Shown: positions 10,550-21,147 of the stretch, piece by piece | Numbering within the stretch: position 1 is the stretch's first letter | Layout: each line of letters opens with the position of its first letter | NCBI RefSeq assembly: GCF_035046485.1 | Contig: NC_085137.1 | Coordinates: 377,270,706-377,334,705 of the forward strand | Direction of reading: 5' to 3' | From: Aedes albopictus | Lineage: Eukaryota > Arthropoda > Insecta > Diptera > Culicidae | DNA length: 64,000 nt | The notes under the pieces: generated by a model | What the model saw: only the letters and a program-made list of their open reading frames with translations | Told to the model about the DNA's origin: nothing | The model's database searches: none | Translations under genes and position numbers: made by a program

Positions 10550-13025
10550 CACAGTGGGAAAAAACCGACCCAAAAAGGCACCTAATTATTGCGGCTGGTT
10601 GCGATCTTTGAAGCCCATCTTTTCCGAATAGAAAAATGCCAAGGAATCGATTGGTGATAGTTTCATTCACCGGAATTGAGTGTAAGTGTCCATTTTGCCC
10701 CATTTTCCCCTAAAAAACACTGTTTTTCTGAATTAAATAATGGTTTCAACTGATTGCGGCTAACCAACCAATTTTTTATTGATGTTGAATTGACAGGTGC
10801 ATTCTATGGAGCATACCTCGATCTGTATCTTTGACTGGAAGTGTCCATTTTGCCTCATTTTCCCCTAAAAATACTGTTTTTCTGGATTAAAAATTAGTTT
10901 CAACTGATTGCGGCTAACCAACCATTTTTTTCTTGATGTAGAATTTACAGGTGCAATCTATGGGATACACCTTGATTTGTGTCATTGAATGACAGTGCCC
11001 ATTTTGCCTCATTTTCCCCTAAGAGACTATTTTTCTGAATAAAAAAAATGGTTTCAACTGATTGCGGCCAACCAACCAATTTTTACCTGATGTAGAATGA
11101 ATCGGCACATACTTTGCGGTGCACCTTGATATATGTCATTGACTGGAAGTGCCCATTTTGCCTCATTTTCCCCTAAAAATACTGTTTTTTTTTTCTGAAT
11201 TAAAAATTAGTATCAACTGATTGCTGCATACCTACCATATTTTTGTTGATGTAGAATTGACAGGAACATTTCATGAGGCACATCTCGATCCGTGTCATTG
11301 ACTGGGAGTGCTCATTTTGACCCATTTTCCCCTATAAATACAGTTTTCCTGGATTAAAAATAGTTTTAACTGATTGCGGCTAACCAACCAATTTTTACCT
11401 GATGTAGAATCAACCGGCGCATGCTTTGGGGCACACTTTGATCTGTGTCGTTGACTGGAAGTACCCATTTTGTCTTATTTTCCCCTAAAAATACTATTTT
11501 TCTATATTATACAATTGTATCAACTGATTGCGGCTAATCAATCAATTTTTACTTGATGTAGAATTAACCGGCACATACTTTAACGTGCACTTCGTTCTGT
11601 GTCTTTGGGTGGTAGTGCCCATTTTGCTCCATTTTCCCCTAAACTATGGATTTTCTGGATTTAAAAATAGTTTCAATTGATTGCAGCCAATCAATATTTT
11701 TTTCCTGATGTAGAATCGACCTATGCATACTATGGGATACACCTCACGATACACCTGCTTGGTTAACCGTAATTAGTTGGAACTAATAAGGGGAAAATGG
11801 GGTGAAACGGGCAATTTCAGACTAACGCATAGCGCGAGGTGTATTCCATAATATGCATAGGTCGATTCTATTTCAGGAAAAAATATTGGTTAGTTGTAAT
11901 CAATTGAAACTATTTTTAAATCCAGAAAACCCGTAGTTTAGGGGAAAATGAAGCAAAATACGCACCACTACCCAAAGACACAGAACGAGGTGTGCCCCAA
12001 AATATGCGCCGGTTAATTCTACATCAAGCAAAAATCGATTGGTTAGCCGAAATCAGTTGAAACATGTCTTTAATTCAGAAAAATAGTATTTTTAGGGGAA
12101 AATGGGGCAAAATGGGTACTTCCAGTCAAAGACACAGATCGAGGTGCGTCCCAAAGTATGCGCCGGTTAATTCTAAATCAGATTGAAAATGGCTGGTTAG
12201 CCGCAATCAGTTAAAACTATTTTTCAATCCAGAAAAACAGTTTTTTAGGGGAAAATGGTGCAAAATGAGCACTTCCTGTCAATGACACGAATCGAGATGT
12301 GCCTCATGAAATGTTCCTGCCAATTCTACATCAAGAAAAATATGGTAGGTATGCAGCAATCAGTTGATACTAATTTTTAATAGGAAAAAACAGTATTTTT
12401 AGGGGAAAATGAGGCAAAATGGGCACTTCCAGTCAATGACATATGTCGAGGTGCACCGCAAAGTATGTGCCGATTCATTCTACATCAGGTAAAAATTGGT
12501 TGGTTGGCCGCAATCAGTTGAAACCATTTTTTTCATTCAGAAAAATAGTATCTTAGGGGAAAATGAGGCAAAATGGGCACTTTCATTCAATGAAACAAAT
12601 CAAGGTGTGTCCCATAGAATGCACCTGTAACTTCTACATCAAGAAAAAAATGGTTGGTTAGCCGCAATCAGTTGAAACTATTTTTTAATCCAGAAAAACA
12701 GTATTTTTAGGGGAAAATGAGGCAAAATGGACACTTCCAGTCAAAGATACAGATCGAGGTATGCTCCATAGAATGCACCTGTCAATTCTACATCAATAAA
12801 AAATTGGTTGGTTAGCCGCAATCAGTTGAAACCATTATTTAATTCAGAAAAACAGTGTTTTTTAGGGGAAAATGGGGCAAAATGGGCACTTACACTCAAT
12901 TCCGGTGAATGAAACTATCACCAATCGATTCCTTGGCATTTTTCCATTCGGAAAAGATGGGCTTCAAAGATCGCAACCAGCCGCAATAATTAGGTGCCTT
13001 TTTGGGTCGGTTTTTTCCCACTGTG
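10550..13025. mobile_element. 2.48-kb palindrome with Transib/RSS-like ends
   Basis: The ends are CACAGTGGGAAAAAACCGAC and its exact mirror. CGCTG, a 5-bp GC-rich duplication, flanks at 10545-10549 and 13026-13030. Transib transposons are known for CACWRTG-type termini and 5-bp GC-rich duplications, and CACAGTG is the RAG recombination-signal heptamer; assignment to Transib is therefore inference. The interior is about seven tandem copies of a roughly 153-bp unit per arm (conserved motifs TTTTCCCCTAAAAA and GATTGCGGCTAACCAACC), mirrored about a centre near 11790. There is no transposase gene. Confidence 0.7.
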
Positions 13026-13030
13026 CGCTG

Positions 13031-14143
13031 GTTTACCAGGCTTTTGAATAGCTATTACTTTGACCTGTCTCCATTCATGTGGAACGATGTTGTCCTCCAT
13101 GAATGAGTTGAACAGGTCTAGTAATAGTCTTTTTGCGATATCTGGGAGATTCTTAAGAAGATTGAACTTGAGAAGATATTATATCGCGACCTGGAGCGGA
13201 ATTGTACGGAGAAAGAAGAGACATAGAAAATTCCAGCATGGAGAATGGTCTGTCCAGAGAACCATCTCATATGAGTGTTTCCCAAGAGGGCGGTTTTGCT
13301 TGGACTGAGTCTGGGTAGACCTTTTTCGCGAAGATGAATATCCAACGGTTGGAGTATTCGCCATTCTTATTAGAAGATGAGCGGTTGCGCATGCTGCAAG
13401 CCACTCTCCAAAGCGTTGTCATCGAAGTTTCTCTTAAGAGGCCCTCAACGAAGTGTCGGCAACAGCTACGCTTTTTCGCTGCTAAAAGCGAAAGTTTTTA
13501 ACCTTTTCTCAAGTTTCGCGTACTCTTGATAAAGCTCTGAGGTACCATGCTAACGAAAGGCTTTGAACACATTAGATCATCTTCCCAGCCTAGTGTGGCT
13601 GGCTTTCTTTTGAAGGTTGCACTTGGAACACGTCGTATTTGTGATTCTAACGCACTCTTGTAAATCAGTTCAGACAGGAATCGATACTCATCCAAAGGTG
13701 GGAGGAGGTTGAATGATTTAACTTCAAAGGATACCGCTGCTGCATATTTTTGCCAATCGATATTCCTGGTGAGGTCAAAAGGAACTTGAATTGACTGTTC
13801 TGACCTCTCACAATTATTATTCATGGTGGTTATAATGGGCAAGTGATCACTACCATAAGGATCTTCGATCACCTTCCACGAGCAATCGAATGATAGTGAA
13901 CTTGATCCCAGTGATAGGTCGAGACGACTTTCTTTGCCGTCAGCTGCTATACGTCTCACTTCACCTGTATTTAAAACGTTCAAATTGATATCGTCGCACA
14001 AATCATAGAAAATGGCCGCTCTCTTTTATCTTCATACGGTTCGCCCCACCCAGTACCATGTGAGATCATATCACCCAAAATTAAAACTGGATGTGATAGT
14101 GCAGAAACTGCATTCTAAAGATGACGGCGGCTAAATGAAACTC
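13031..14143 (-). pseudogene. older I-superfamily element: endonuclease end and RT start
   Basis: On the minus strand: LILGDMISHGTGWGE (the family has GDFNSHGTGWGE, so the catalytic Asn is lost), then VLNTGEVRR, ESRLDLSLGSSSLSF, GSDHLPII (catalytic SDH), a linker, and near 13031-13150 NLLKNLPDIAK and WRQVKVIAIQKPGKPA. It joins directly to the segment below 10549 when the palindrome and one CGCTG are removed. Frameshifts near 14000 and 13500 make it non-functional. Confidence 0.8.
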
Positions 14144-14692
14144 AGTAGTTCACTCTTTGGCGAGCGTTCGTTCGAGACAGTCGCAACTTTTCGTTCGTCC
14201 GGTTTGTCTCCAGTTCGGTGGCTGTTTTCGTGCTAGTGTTTCCGAGTGATTAAGTTTATTAAGTAATTATCCCTAGTGGGACGCGTGCGGTTAGCTAGGC
14301 CACAATTTTTGCCGCAAAAGTTCGTTTAGTTTGAGTAAAGTTCACGTTTTCATTATATCACGTGGCGCATTGACCGATTATCGAGCACAGCAGTGCAGCA
14401 CCCCCGCATACCACGCCGCTCGCGCGGCCGTTATCGGCTTCTTCCAGTGAGTACCCAAGCTCATCGTCGTCGACAGCAGCAGCCCACCGAGAGAAGAGCA
14501 GAGAGCGTTCAACCGCCGCACACCGCTCGCCTCCTCCCAGTGCGGGCGATCCCATCGCTTGGACCTGTCGTCGTCGAGCCTGTGGCAAAACAGAGCACAA
14601 AGCTAAGTATTCAAAGTTACCCCTCGTTGTTCCCCCCTCTCCACTGACTCTTTGATTAGATTTAATTTGGTATATAAGCAGTTTTTTTTTTC
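14144..14692 (+). promoter_or_regulatory. 5' UTR and presumed internal promoter of the I element
   Basis: A GC-rich leader starts right after the target duplication with AGTAGTTCACTCTTTGGCGA. Full-length non-LTR elements of this group carry an internal Pol II promoter here; that is family knowledge. It ends in a poly-T tract at 14682-14692, into which the repeats A and B are inserted. The leader resumes at about 21068 before ORF1. Short open frames on both strands are not convincing genes. Confidence 0.55.
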
Positions 14693-14884
14693 TCTTTTTT
14701 TTCCTCACTTTCCCTGTACAGTTAATTTTGTCCCTTGTTTTGCCTTTTTCGTACACCAAGGTGTACCGAAAGGCTATATGTTCACTCCAAAAACGAAAAT
14801 TTGATAGAGCCCCCGGAGGGGTCAAGTGTTATATACCAATCGACTCAGCTCGACGAGTTGAGATGATGTCTGTGTGTATGTATG

Positions 14885-14915
<31 letters not shown>

Positions 14916-15104
14916 GTGTGTGTGTGTGTGTATGTGTACAAAAAGGTCACCTCATTTTTAGATAGTAAATATGAAACGATTTCATCGACCGATGGTTCAT
15001 TCGACGCGGTATATTGCCCCATTGTTTCCTATTGAAAATGGTTCAGATCGGTCCAGCCGTTCCGGAGTTATGGCCATTTAGGTGTTCCGGAACGGTACCC
15101 CAGG

Positions 15105-16065
15105 AAGGGGCCAAATATGAAAATGCAACAAACCCATGCATGCGACCCATCAAACCACTGCATTTTCGATTATCTGATGAACGGGAAGTAGGAAAATGGT
15201 TTCAGACTATATCTGAACCGGTAGTGTTCCAGAACCGGTTCCAGGTGTCCCACCGGAAGTGGCCAACTAAAGAAGTGAACCAAACCCATGCATGCGACAC
15301 ATCAAACAACGGCTTTTTCGATAACCTGATGAACGGTAAGCAGGAAAATGGTTTCAGACCATATCTGAACCGGTTGTGTTCCGGAACCGGTTCCAGGTGT
15401 CCCGCCGGAAGTGGCCAATTAAAAAAGTGAACCAAACCCATGCATGCGACACATCAAATAGCGGCTTTTTCGATAACCAGATGAACGGTAAGCAGGAAAA
15501 TAGTTTCAGTACATATCTGAACCGGTTGTGTTCCAGAACCGGTTCAGGTGTCCCGCTGGAAGTTGCCAATTAAAAGAAAACAAACCCAGGCATGCGACAC
15601 ATCGAATTGCGGCTTTTGCGATAACCTGATGAACGGTAAGCAGGAAAGTAGTTTCAGACTTTATTTGAACCGGTTGTGTTCCGGAACCGGTTTCAGGTGT
15701 CCCGCTGGAAGTGGCCAATTAAAAAAGTAAACCGAACCCAGACATGCGACACACCAAATAGCGGCTTTATCGGTAATCAGATTAACGGTAAGCAGGAAAA
15801 TAGTTTCAGACCATATCTGAATCGCTAATATAGTAAACTGACGAAGTTGAAGGGGTGAATCCTGCTGAATGCGTCTGATGATGACCGAAGAATAGTAGGT
15901 CGAAACGCTTAACGCTAAACAAGCTGTTTATCACCGATAATCACCAATCAATCCTCTAAATAACATGTCTGAACCGGTTGTGTTCCGGAACCGTTTCCAG
16001 ATGTCTCGCCGGAAGTGGCCAGTTCAAAAAAGTGAACCAAACCCATGCATGCGAAATATCAAATC
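15105..16065 (+). repeat. 152-bp tandem repeats in copy A
   Basis: Six units are anchored on CATGCATGCGAC at 15135, 15287, 15439, 15587, 15739 and about 16044. Each contains GAACCGGT..TCCGGAACCGGTTCC and ends in GAAGTGGCCAATTAAAAAAG. The larger last gap is due to an extra 140 bp at about 15827-15965 that lacks the unit. Confidence 0.8.
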
Positions 16066-16212
16066 ATCAAAAATGTTCGATAACCAGATAAACGAGCAGC
16101 AGGAAAACAGTCTTTGACCCAAGCTCTGACCACACCTAAGATTACCGGCAGTGTTTCAGAATCAGGATTAGTGGCATCGCTGAAATTACAACAAAACAAA
16201 ATCGATGCAAGT

Positions 16213-17641
16213 GATACATGGTCGGGGTTCTGCTAAACCAAACCAAAGACCATTTTTTGAAAAATTGAGTTTTCTTAACCATTGGATGAAGAAATTGGTG
16301 ATCCTCCTTCCATATAAAATTCCAGTACTTCTGACCGCTCTTCATGGAGTAAATTCAAAATTTCTGTTTTGCAGAACATACAAAAAATAAAATTGCATCC
16401 AACCAGAGTGAACTGTAAACCATTCCAAAGAATCAGCGAAATATTTCAGTTTATGTCCAGTTGATGAACTTTTTAAGTTCTTCTCATCACCGCCAGATAT
16501 CTTACTTCTAACCGACTCATAGCAACAATCTGTGAGGGAATTGAACATGTTATTAGAAATACGGGTGTTGGAGGATCCAATTAAGTTTCGAAGGCGCTGA
16601 TCGCTATTTTTCCAAATCACATTCAGCCAAACCGAACCAAATCCACTGCATTGTAAAATCAATTTATTTTCAACAACACAAAAATCACCTGGTTTTTAAT
16701 ACCTGCGTTATGTCGACACACCCAATACTGATCATTTCAAACAGGAGCCGTCATTGAACAACAAGGCTAATTAGAATAAATAATAAAGCTTGAAATTAAT
16801 CAAACTTTTGGTTCACTTTGGCTGATCGAAAAATGGCGTTTTCACGAAAATCATCCTTGAGAAGAATGTTTAGAACTTGATTCAGACCTAACGACTGACC
16901 TTCAGCTAGGTAAAAATGACCTAGAGGTAACGCGCTTGGCTCAAATGATCCGAATTCGAATATTTTTCATATTTTTGATTGTTTTTATCTTAGTTCACTT
17001 TGGCAGAACATTTTCATGGTTTTCTTCGACCAGCATAAAATTGAAGTACAAAAATTGCTCCACTTCCACATCTCAGGACCTCAGGGCATGCAAGGACATC
17101 ATTTGACATAATCACTCTCGCTTTGGGCCTATACAAGCACCGCCTATGAAAAAAAACATGGGTGGGAGGGCTGAGCTGGGAGGACTTCCACCGTACTTAT
17201 TTCAAACTATTTTGAGACCTCCGTGCTACCATATTATACGTGTCCTCTCTGATTCATGTAAAGGGTTGTAAAAGATATCGATTTCGAATTGATGGACGAT
17301 GAAAAATCGAGATTTTTGTTAATATCTGGCTGGTTTTCGCTGAACCAAAGAAACACAGTCAGCCACACTGAACTATAAACCATATTCCAATGTTTTTGTT
17401 CAGCCAGAGTGAACTGAGTGCGAAGTACTGAGAAATTAAATGCAATATCAATCAATAAAATCAATATCAATGATTTCAAATAATTTTCATGTGGTTAATA
17501 AAGGCTTGTAAGTTACATGTGTGCGGAAAAGTTTCAAATAATCTTAGCTGTTGTTTATTTAGGAGTGGTTGAACTTTAAACTTAATTATCTCGAATAAAG
17601 TTTTTGGTGTTTAGTTCGGTATAGCAGAACCCCGGCCACAT
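16213..17641. mobile_element. 1.4-kb element inserted in copy A
   Basis: Copy B lacks this stretch at the equivalent position near 19800, so it is an insertion. The ends TGGTCGGGGTTCTGCTAAAC and, reversed, TGGCCGGGGTTCTGCTATAC are inverted repeats. Inside, variants of a motif close to TTCACTTTGGCTGAACC recur on both strands at about 16400, 16621, 16808, 16992, 17340, 17365 and 17401. No open frame resembles a transposase. Confidence 0.6.
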
Positions 17642-19004
17642 ATGCGTGAAAGAACAAAATCTTGATAAAAATTTAAGCGATCATGTCAAATCCCACCATT
17701 TTCCTGAGGCGTAATTATACAGTAGGATGAATCAACGTTGTATGGGAAAATTTTAATTTTATAGCACTTAAATTACTGCGCACAATTTTGATGCAACTGG
17801 TTGAGCCATCGCGCTCTGTAACACGGTTGAAATTTGAATGGGTTTTATTATGGGATATTTTACTTGCATGCATTTTTTTTGTCAAATTTTACATCAATCT
17901 TATACTGCCGTTCCACGCCCAGTTGTCCCATGTTATATGGGAATCCCATATAACATGGGATAATCATGCTTAGAACGGCAGCATAACCAATGATAATAAA
18001 ATAAAGGCTTAACTGTGCAGAAAAAAAAAATGCTGAAATGTCTTGATAATGTTCGGCATCCAGTTCTAGTAAAGGTGGTCAAGCAGTCAACTGAGAGGTT
18101 TAATATTGTTCAGCTCTGCTCATACGTTTAAAATAATACATAACATAGGAATATGAGCCATCAATAAGTTTCCAAATTCGATTATGGCTTTGATAAGGTT
18201 CTTGCTTTTCTGAACAAGGCTGACACAAATTTCGATTTTCTCTTAAGCTAAGAGGGGTCCCTCCTTGGAAATTTTGGATCGGAATCCAACATTTTGAGGA
18301 AGGGCACAAATGAATAAACCAATAATTTTTTAAATTTTAGGGAAATTTCTTACTAAACCCGATAAGTTAAGCGGTTTTGCCTCATTGTTTGAGTATTTTT
18401 TTTTCATTCAATACATTTATTATTTATCAACTCCATCCCCTCATTGATGAACGAGCACTGTGACAAAAGAAGAAAATGATATTTGTTCCGTTCTAGAGTA
18501 TTTTCAGGATTCAGGAACACTTCGGCTTATGGCGACGGAAATATCTTAGAGTACATATTCGACGAGAAAGGCGCTATCACCACTAGGTGGATTAATCTGG
18601 GTTTTTTTCCTCACTTTCCCTGTACAGTTAATTTTGTCCCTTGTTTTGCCTTTTTCGTACACCAAGGTGTACCGAAAGGCTATATGTTCACTCCAAAAAC
18701 GAAAATTTGATAGAGCCCCCGGAGGGGTCAAGTGTTATATACCAATCGACTCAGCTCGACGAGTTGAGATGATGTCTGTGTGTATGTATGTGTGTGTGTA
18801 TGTATGTGTGTGCGTGTGTGTGTATGTGTACAAAAAGGTCACCTCATTTTCAGATAGTAAATATGAACCGATTTCAACGACCGATGGTTCATTCGACGGG
18901 GTACATTGCCCCATTGTTTCCTATTTAAAATGGTTCAGATCGGTCCAGCCGTTCCGGAGTTATGGCCATTTAGGTGTTCCGGACCGGTACCCCAGGAAGG
19001 GGCC

Positions 19005-19690
19005 AGATATGAAAATGCAACAAACCCATGCATGCGACTCATCAAACCACGGCATTTTCGATTATCTGATGAACGGGATGAAGGAAAATAGTCTCTGACT
19101 ATATCTGAACCGGTAGTGTTCCGGAACCGGTTCCGGATGTCCTGCCGGAATTGGCCAATTTAAAAAGTGAACCAAACCCAGGCATGCGACGCATCAAACA
19201 GCACTCTTTTTCGATAACCAGATGAACGGTAAGCAGGAAAATAGTTTCAGACCATGTTTGAACCAGTAGTATTCCGGAACCGGTTCCGGAAGTCCTGCCG
19301 GAAGTGGCCAATTAAAAAAGTGAACCAAACCCAGGCATGCGACACATCAAAGAGCGGCTTTTTCGATAACCAGATGAACGGTAAGCAGGAAAATAGTTTC
19401 AGACTATATCTGAACCGGTTGTGTTCCGGAACCGGTTCCAGCTGTCCCGCTGGAAGTGGTCAATTAAAAAAGTGAACCAAGCCGATGCATGTGACACATG
19501 GAAGAGCGGGGTTTTTCGTTAACCAGATGAACGGTAAGCAAGAAAACAGTTTCATACCGTATCTAAACCGGTTGTGTTACGAAACCGGTTCCAGGTGTCC
19601 CGTCGGAAGTGACCAATTAAAAAACAAAACCAAATCCATGCATGCGAAACATCAAATCATCAAAAATGTTCGTTAACCAGTTACACGGGC
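19005..19690 (+). repeat. 152-bp tandem repeats in copy B
   Basis: Five units are anchored at about 19027, 19179, 19332, 19485 and 19637. They have the same structure as in copy A, with GAACCGGT-rich palindromic cores. Confidence 0.8.
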
Positions 19691-20479
19691 AGCAAGAAAA
19701 TAGTCTCTGACCACACTTAAGATTATCGGCACTGTTGCAGAATCAGGGTTGGATCCATTGCTGAAATTATGCAGATGAACAAAATCGATGCAAGCGATTA
19801 ATATGTGTAAAAGAACAAAATCTTCAAAAAGCGATCTTGTCAAATTACATCATTTTAGATTCCTGAGTCGTCATTTTACAGTAGGATGGATCAACGTTGT
19901 ATGGAAAAAAATAAATTTTATAGCACCATTCCCTTCTGCGTCTAAAATTACTGCGAACAATTTTGATGCAACTGGTTGAGTCCTAGCGCTCTGTAACACG
20001 GTAGAAATTTGAATGGGCTTTAATAGGGGAAATTTCGATTGCTTGCACTTTTTTTTGTCAAATTTTACATGAATCTTATAACTAATGATAATAAAATATA
20101 GGCTAAACGGCGCAGAAAAAAAAATTGCCGGAATGTCTTGATAATGATCGGCATCCAGTGCTAGTGAAGGTGGTCAAGCAGTCAACTGAGAGATTTGATA
20201 TTTTTCAGCTCGGCCTATACGTTTAACATAGCGTCAGAATATGAGCCATCAATAAGTTTCCAAATTCAATAATGGCTTTGATAAAATTCTTGCTTTTCTG
20301 AATAAGGCTGACACAAATTTTTATTTTCTCTTAAGTCCAGAGGGGTCCCCCTTGGAAATTTTGGTCGGAATTCAACATCTTGAAGAAGTGCACAAATAAA
20401 TAAACCAATAGATTTATTAATTTTCAAGTGAAATTAGAGTCTTCCAGAAGTTTTTTTTTTATCAAAACCGATGAGTTAA

Positions 20480-20834
20480 GGCGAAACTGGAAGCCTTTCC
20501 TCATTTTTTTGGTTTTTGATGTACTATTAAATAACGAATCAATATTTTCAAAATCGGTTTTCGTGCACATGTAGAGTGTGGATCAGGGTATCTTCTGATT
20601 TTTTTACGCGGTATAAAATGTTTTTCGTTTTTGCAGAAACCATGTTTGAATAAAATTTCACAAAAAATGGTTTCTGCAAAAACGAAAATCATTTTATGCC
20701 GCGTAACAAAATCAGAATATACGCTGATCCATACTCAACATGTGCACGAAAACCGATTTTGAAAATATTGCTTCGTTATTTTATAAAAAATCAAAAACCA
20801 AAAAAAAAAAATAGGAAATGCTTACAGTTTCGCC
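20480..20834. mobile_element. 355-bp hairpin MITE with TTAA duplication
   Basis: TTAA flanks it at 20476-20479 and 20835-20838. The ends GGCGAAACTGGAAGC and GCTTACAGTTTCGCC are inverted, and the body is a long near-perfect palindrome around TGGTTTCTGCAAAAACGAAA. Copy A has the uninterrupted site (AAGTTAAGCGGTTTTGCC near 18365-18382). The TTAA target is typical of piggyBac-mobilised elements; that link is inference. Confidence 0.8.
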
Positions 20835-21147
20835 TTAAGCGGTTTTGCTTAATTTTTTTAAGAATTTTTTCATCAAATACATTTATTATTTATCAACTCC
20901 ACCCCTCATTGACGAGTCAACGAGCACTGTGACAAAAGAAGAAAATTAGATTTATTCCGTTCTAGAGTATTCTCAGGATTCAGGAACACTTCGGCTTATG
21001 GCCTGAAAAAATGTTGAGTACATATTCGACGAGAAAGGCACTATCACCACTAGGTGGATTAACCTGGTTTTTTTTTATTATTTCGTCCCCGTGATAAGTG
21101 TTAGTTTAAGATTTTTGAGTGCCCCGTGGTGGTAGTTAGCTGCCACA

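Larger units (their letters stand above)
14693..18601 (+). mobile_element. unclassified repeat element, copy A
   Basis: It begins in poly-T followed by CCTCACTTTCCCTGTACAG, carries a TG/TATG microsatellite (about 14866-14937), then 152-bp tandem repeats, and ends with CACTAGGTGGATTAATCTGG. Copy B follows head-to-tail with the same start and end; copy C is inverted at 42.25-44.49 kb. It has no coding capacity. A 1.4-kb element (16213-17641) is inserted in this copy only, as comparison with copy B shows. Confidence 0.7.
18602..21067 (+). mobile_element. unclassified repeat element, copy B
   Basis: Direct tandem neighbour of copy A with matching start (poly-T, CCTCACTTTCC), TG microsatellite (about 18778-18830), 152-bp units and 3' end (CACTAGGTGGATTAACCTGG). 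It lacks the 1.4-kb insert of copy A but carries a TTAA-flanked MITE. At its end the 5' UTR of the host I element resumes. Confidence 0.7.

Noticed and set aside
10550..10590. A true RAG recombination signal (heptamer plus 12/23 spacer and nonamer)
   Set aside because: The heptamer is exact, but no convincing nonamer at 12 or 23 bp can be claimed; mosquitoes have no RAG-based recombination, so Transib origin is the simpler reading.
10258..10611. 117-codon plus-strand frame
   Set aside because: Antisense shadow of the minus-strand RT remnant.
14358..14825. 155-codon minus-strand frame and overlapping plus-strand frame
   Set aside because: They lie in the GC-rich 5' UTR of the I element and run into an unrelated repeat; no domain and no start context.
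15135..16050. CRISPR-like regular repeats
   Set aside because: The units are contiguous 152-bp tandem repeats without variable spacers, in a eukaryotic transposon.
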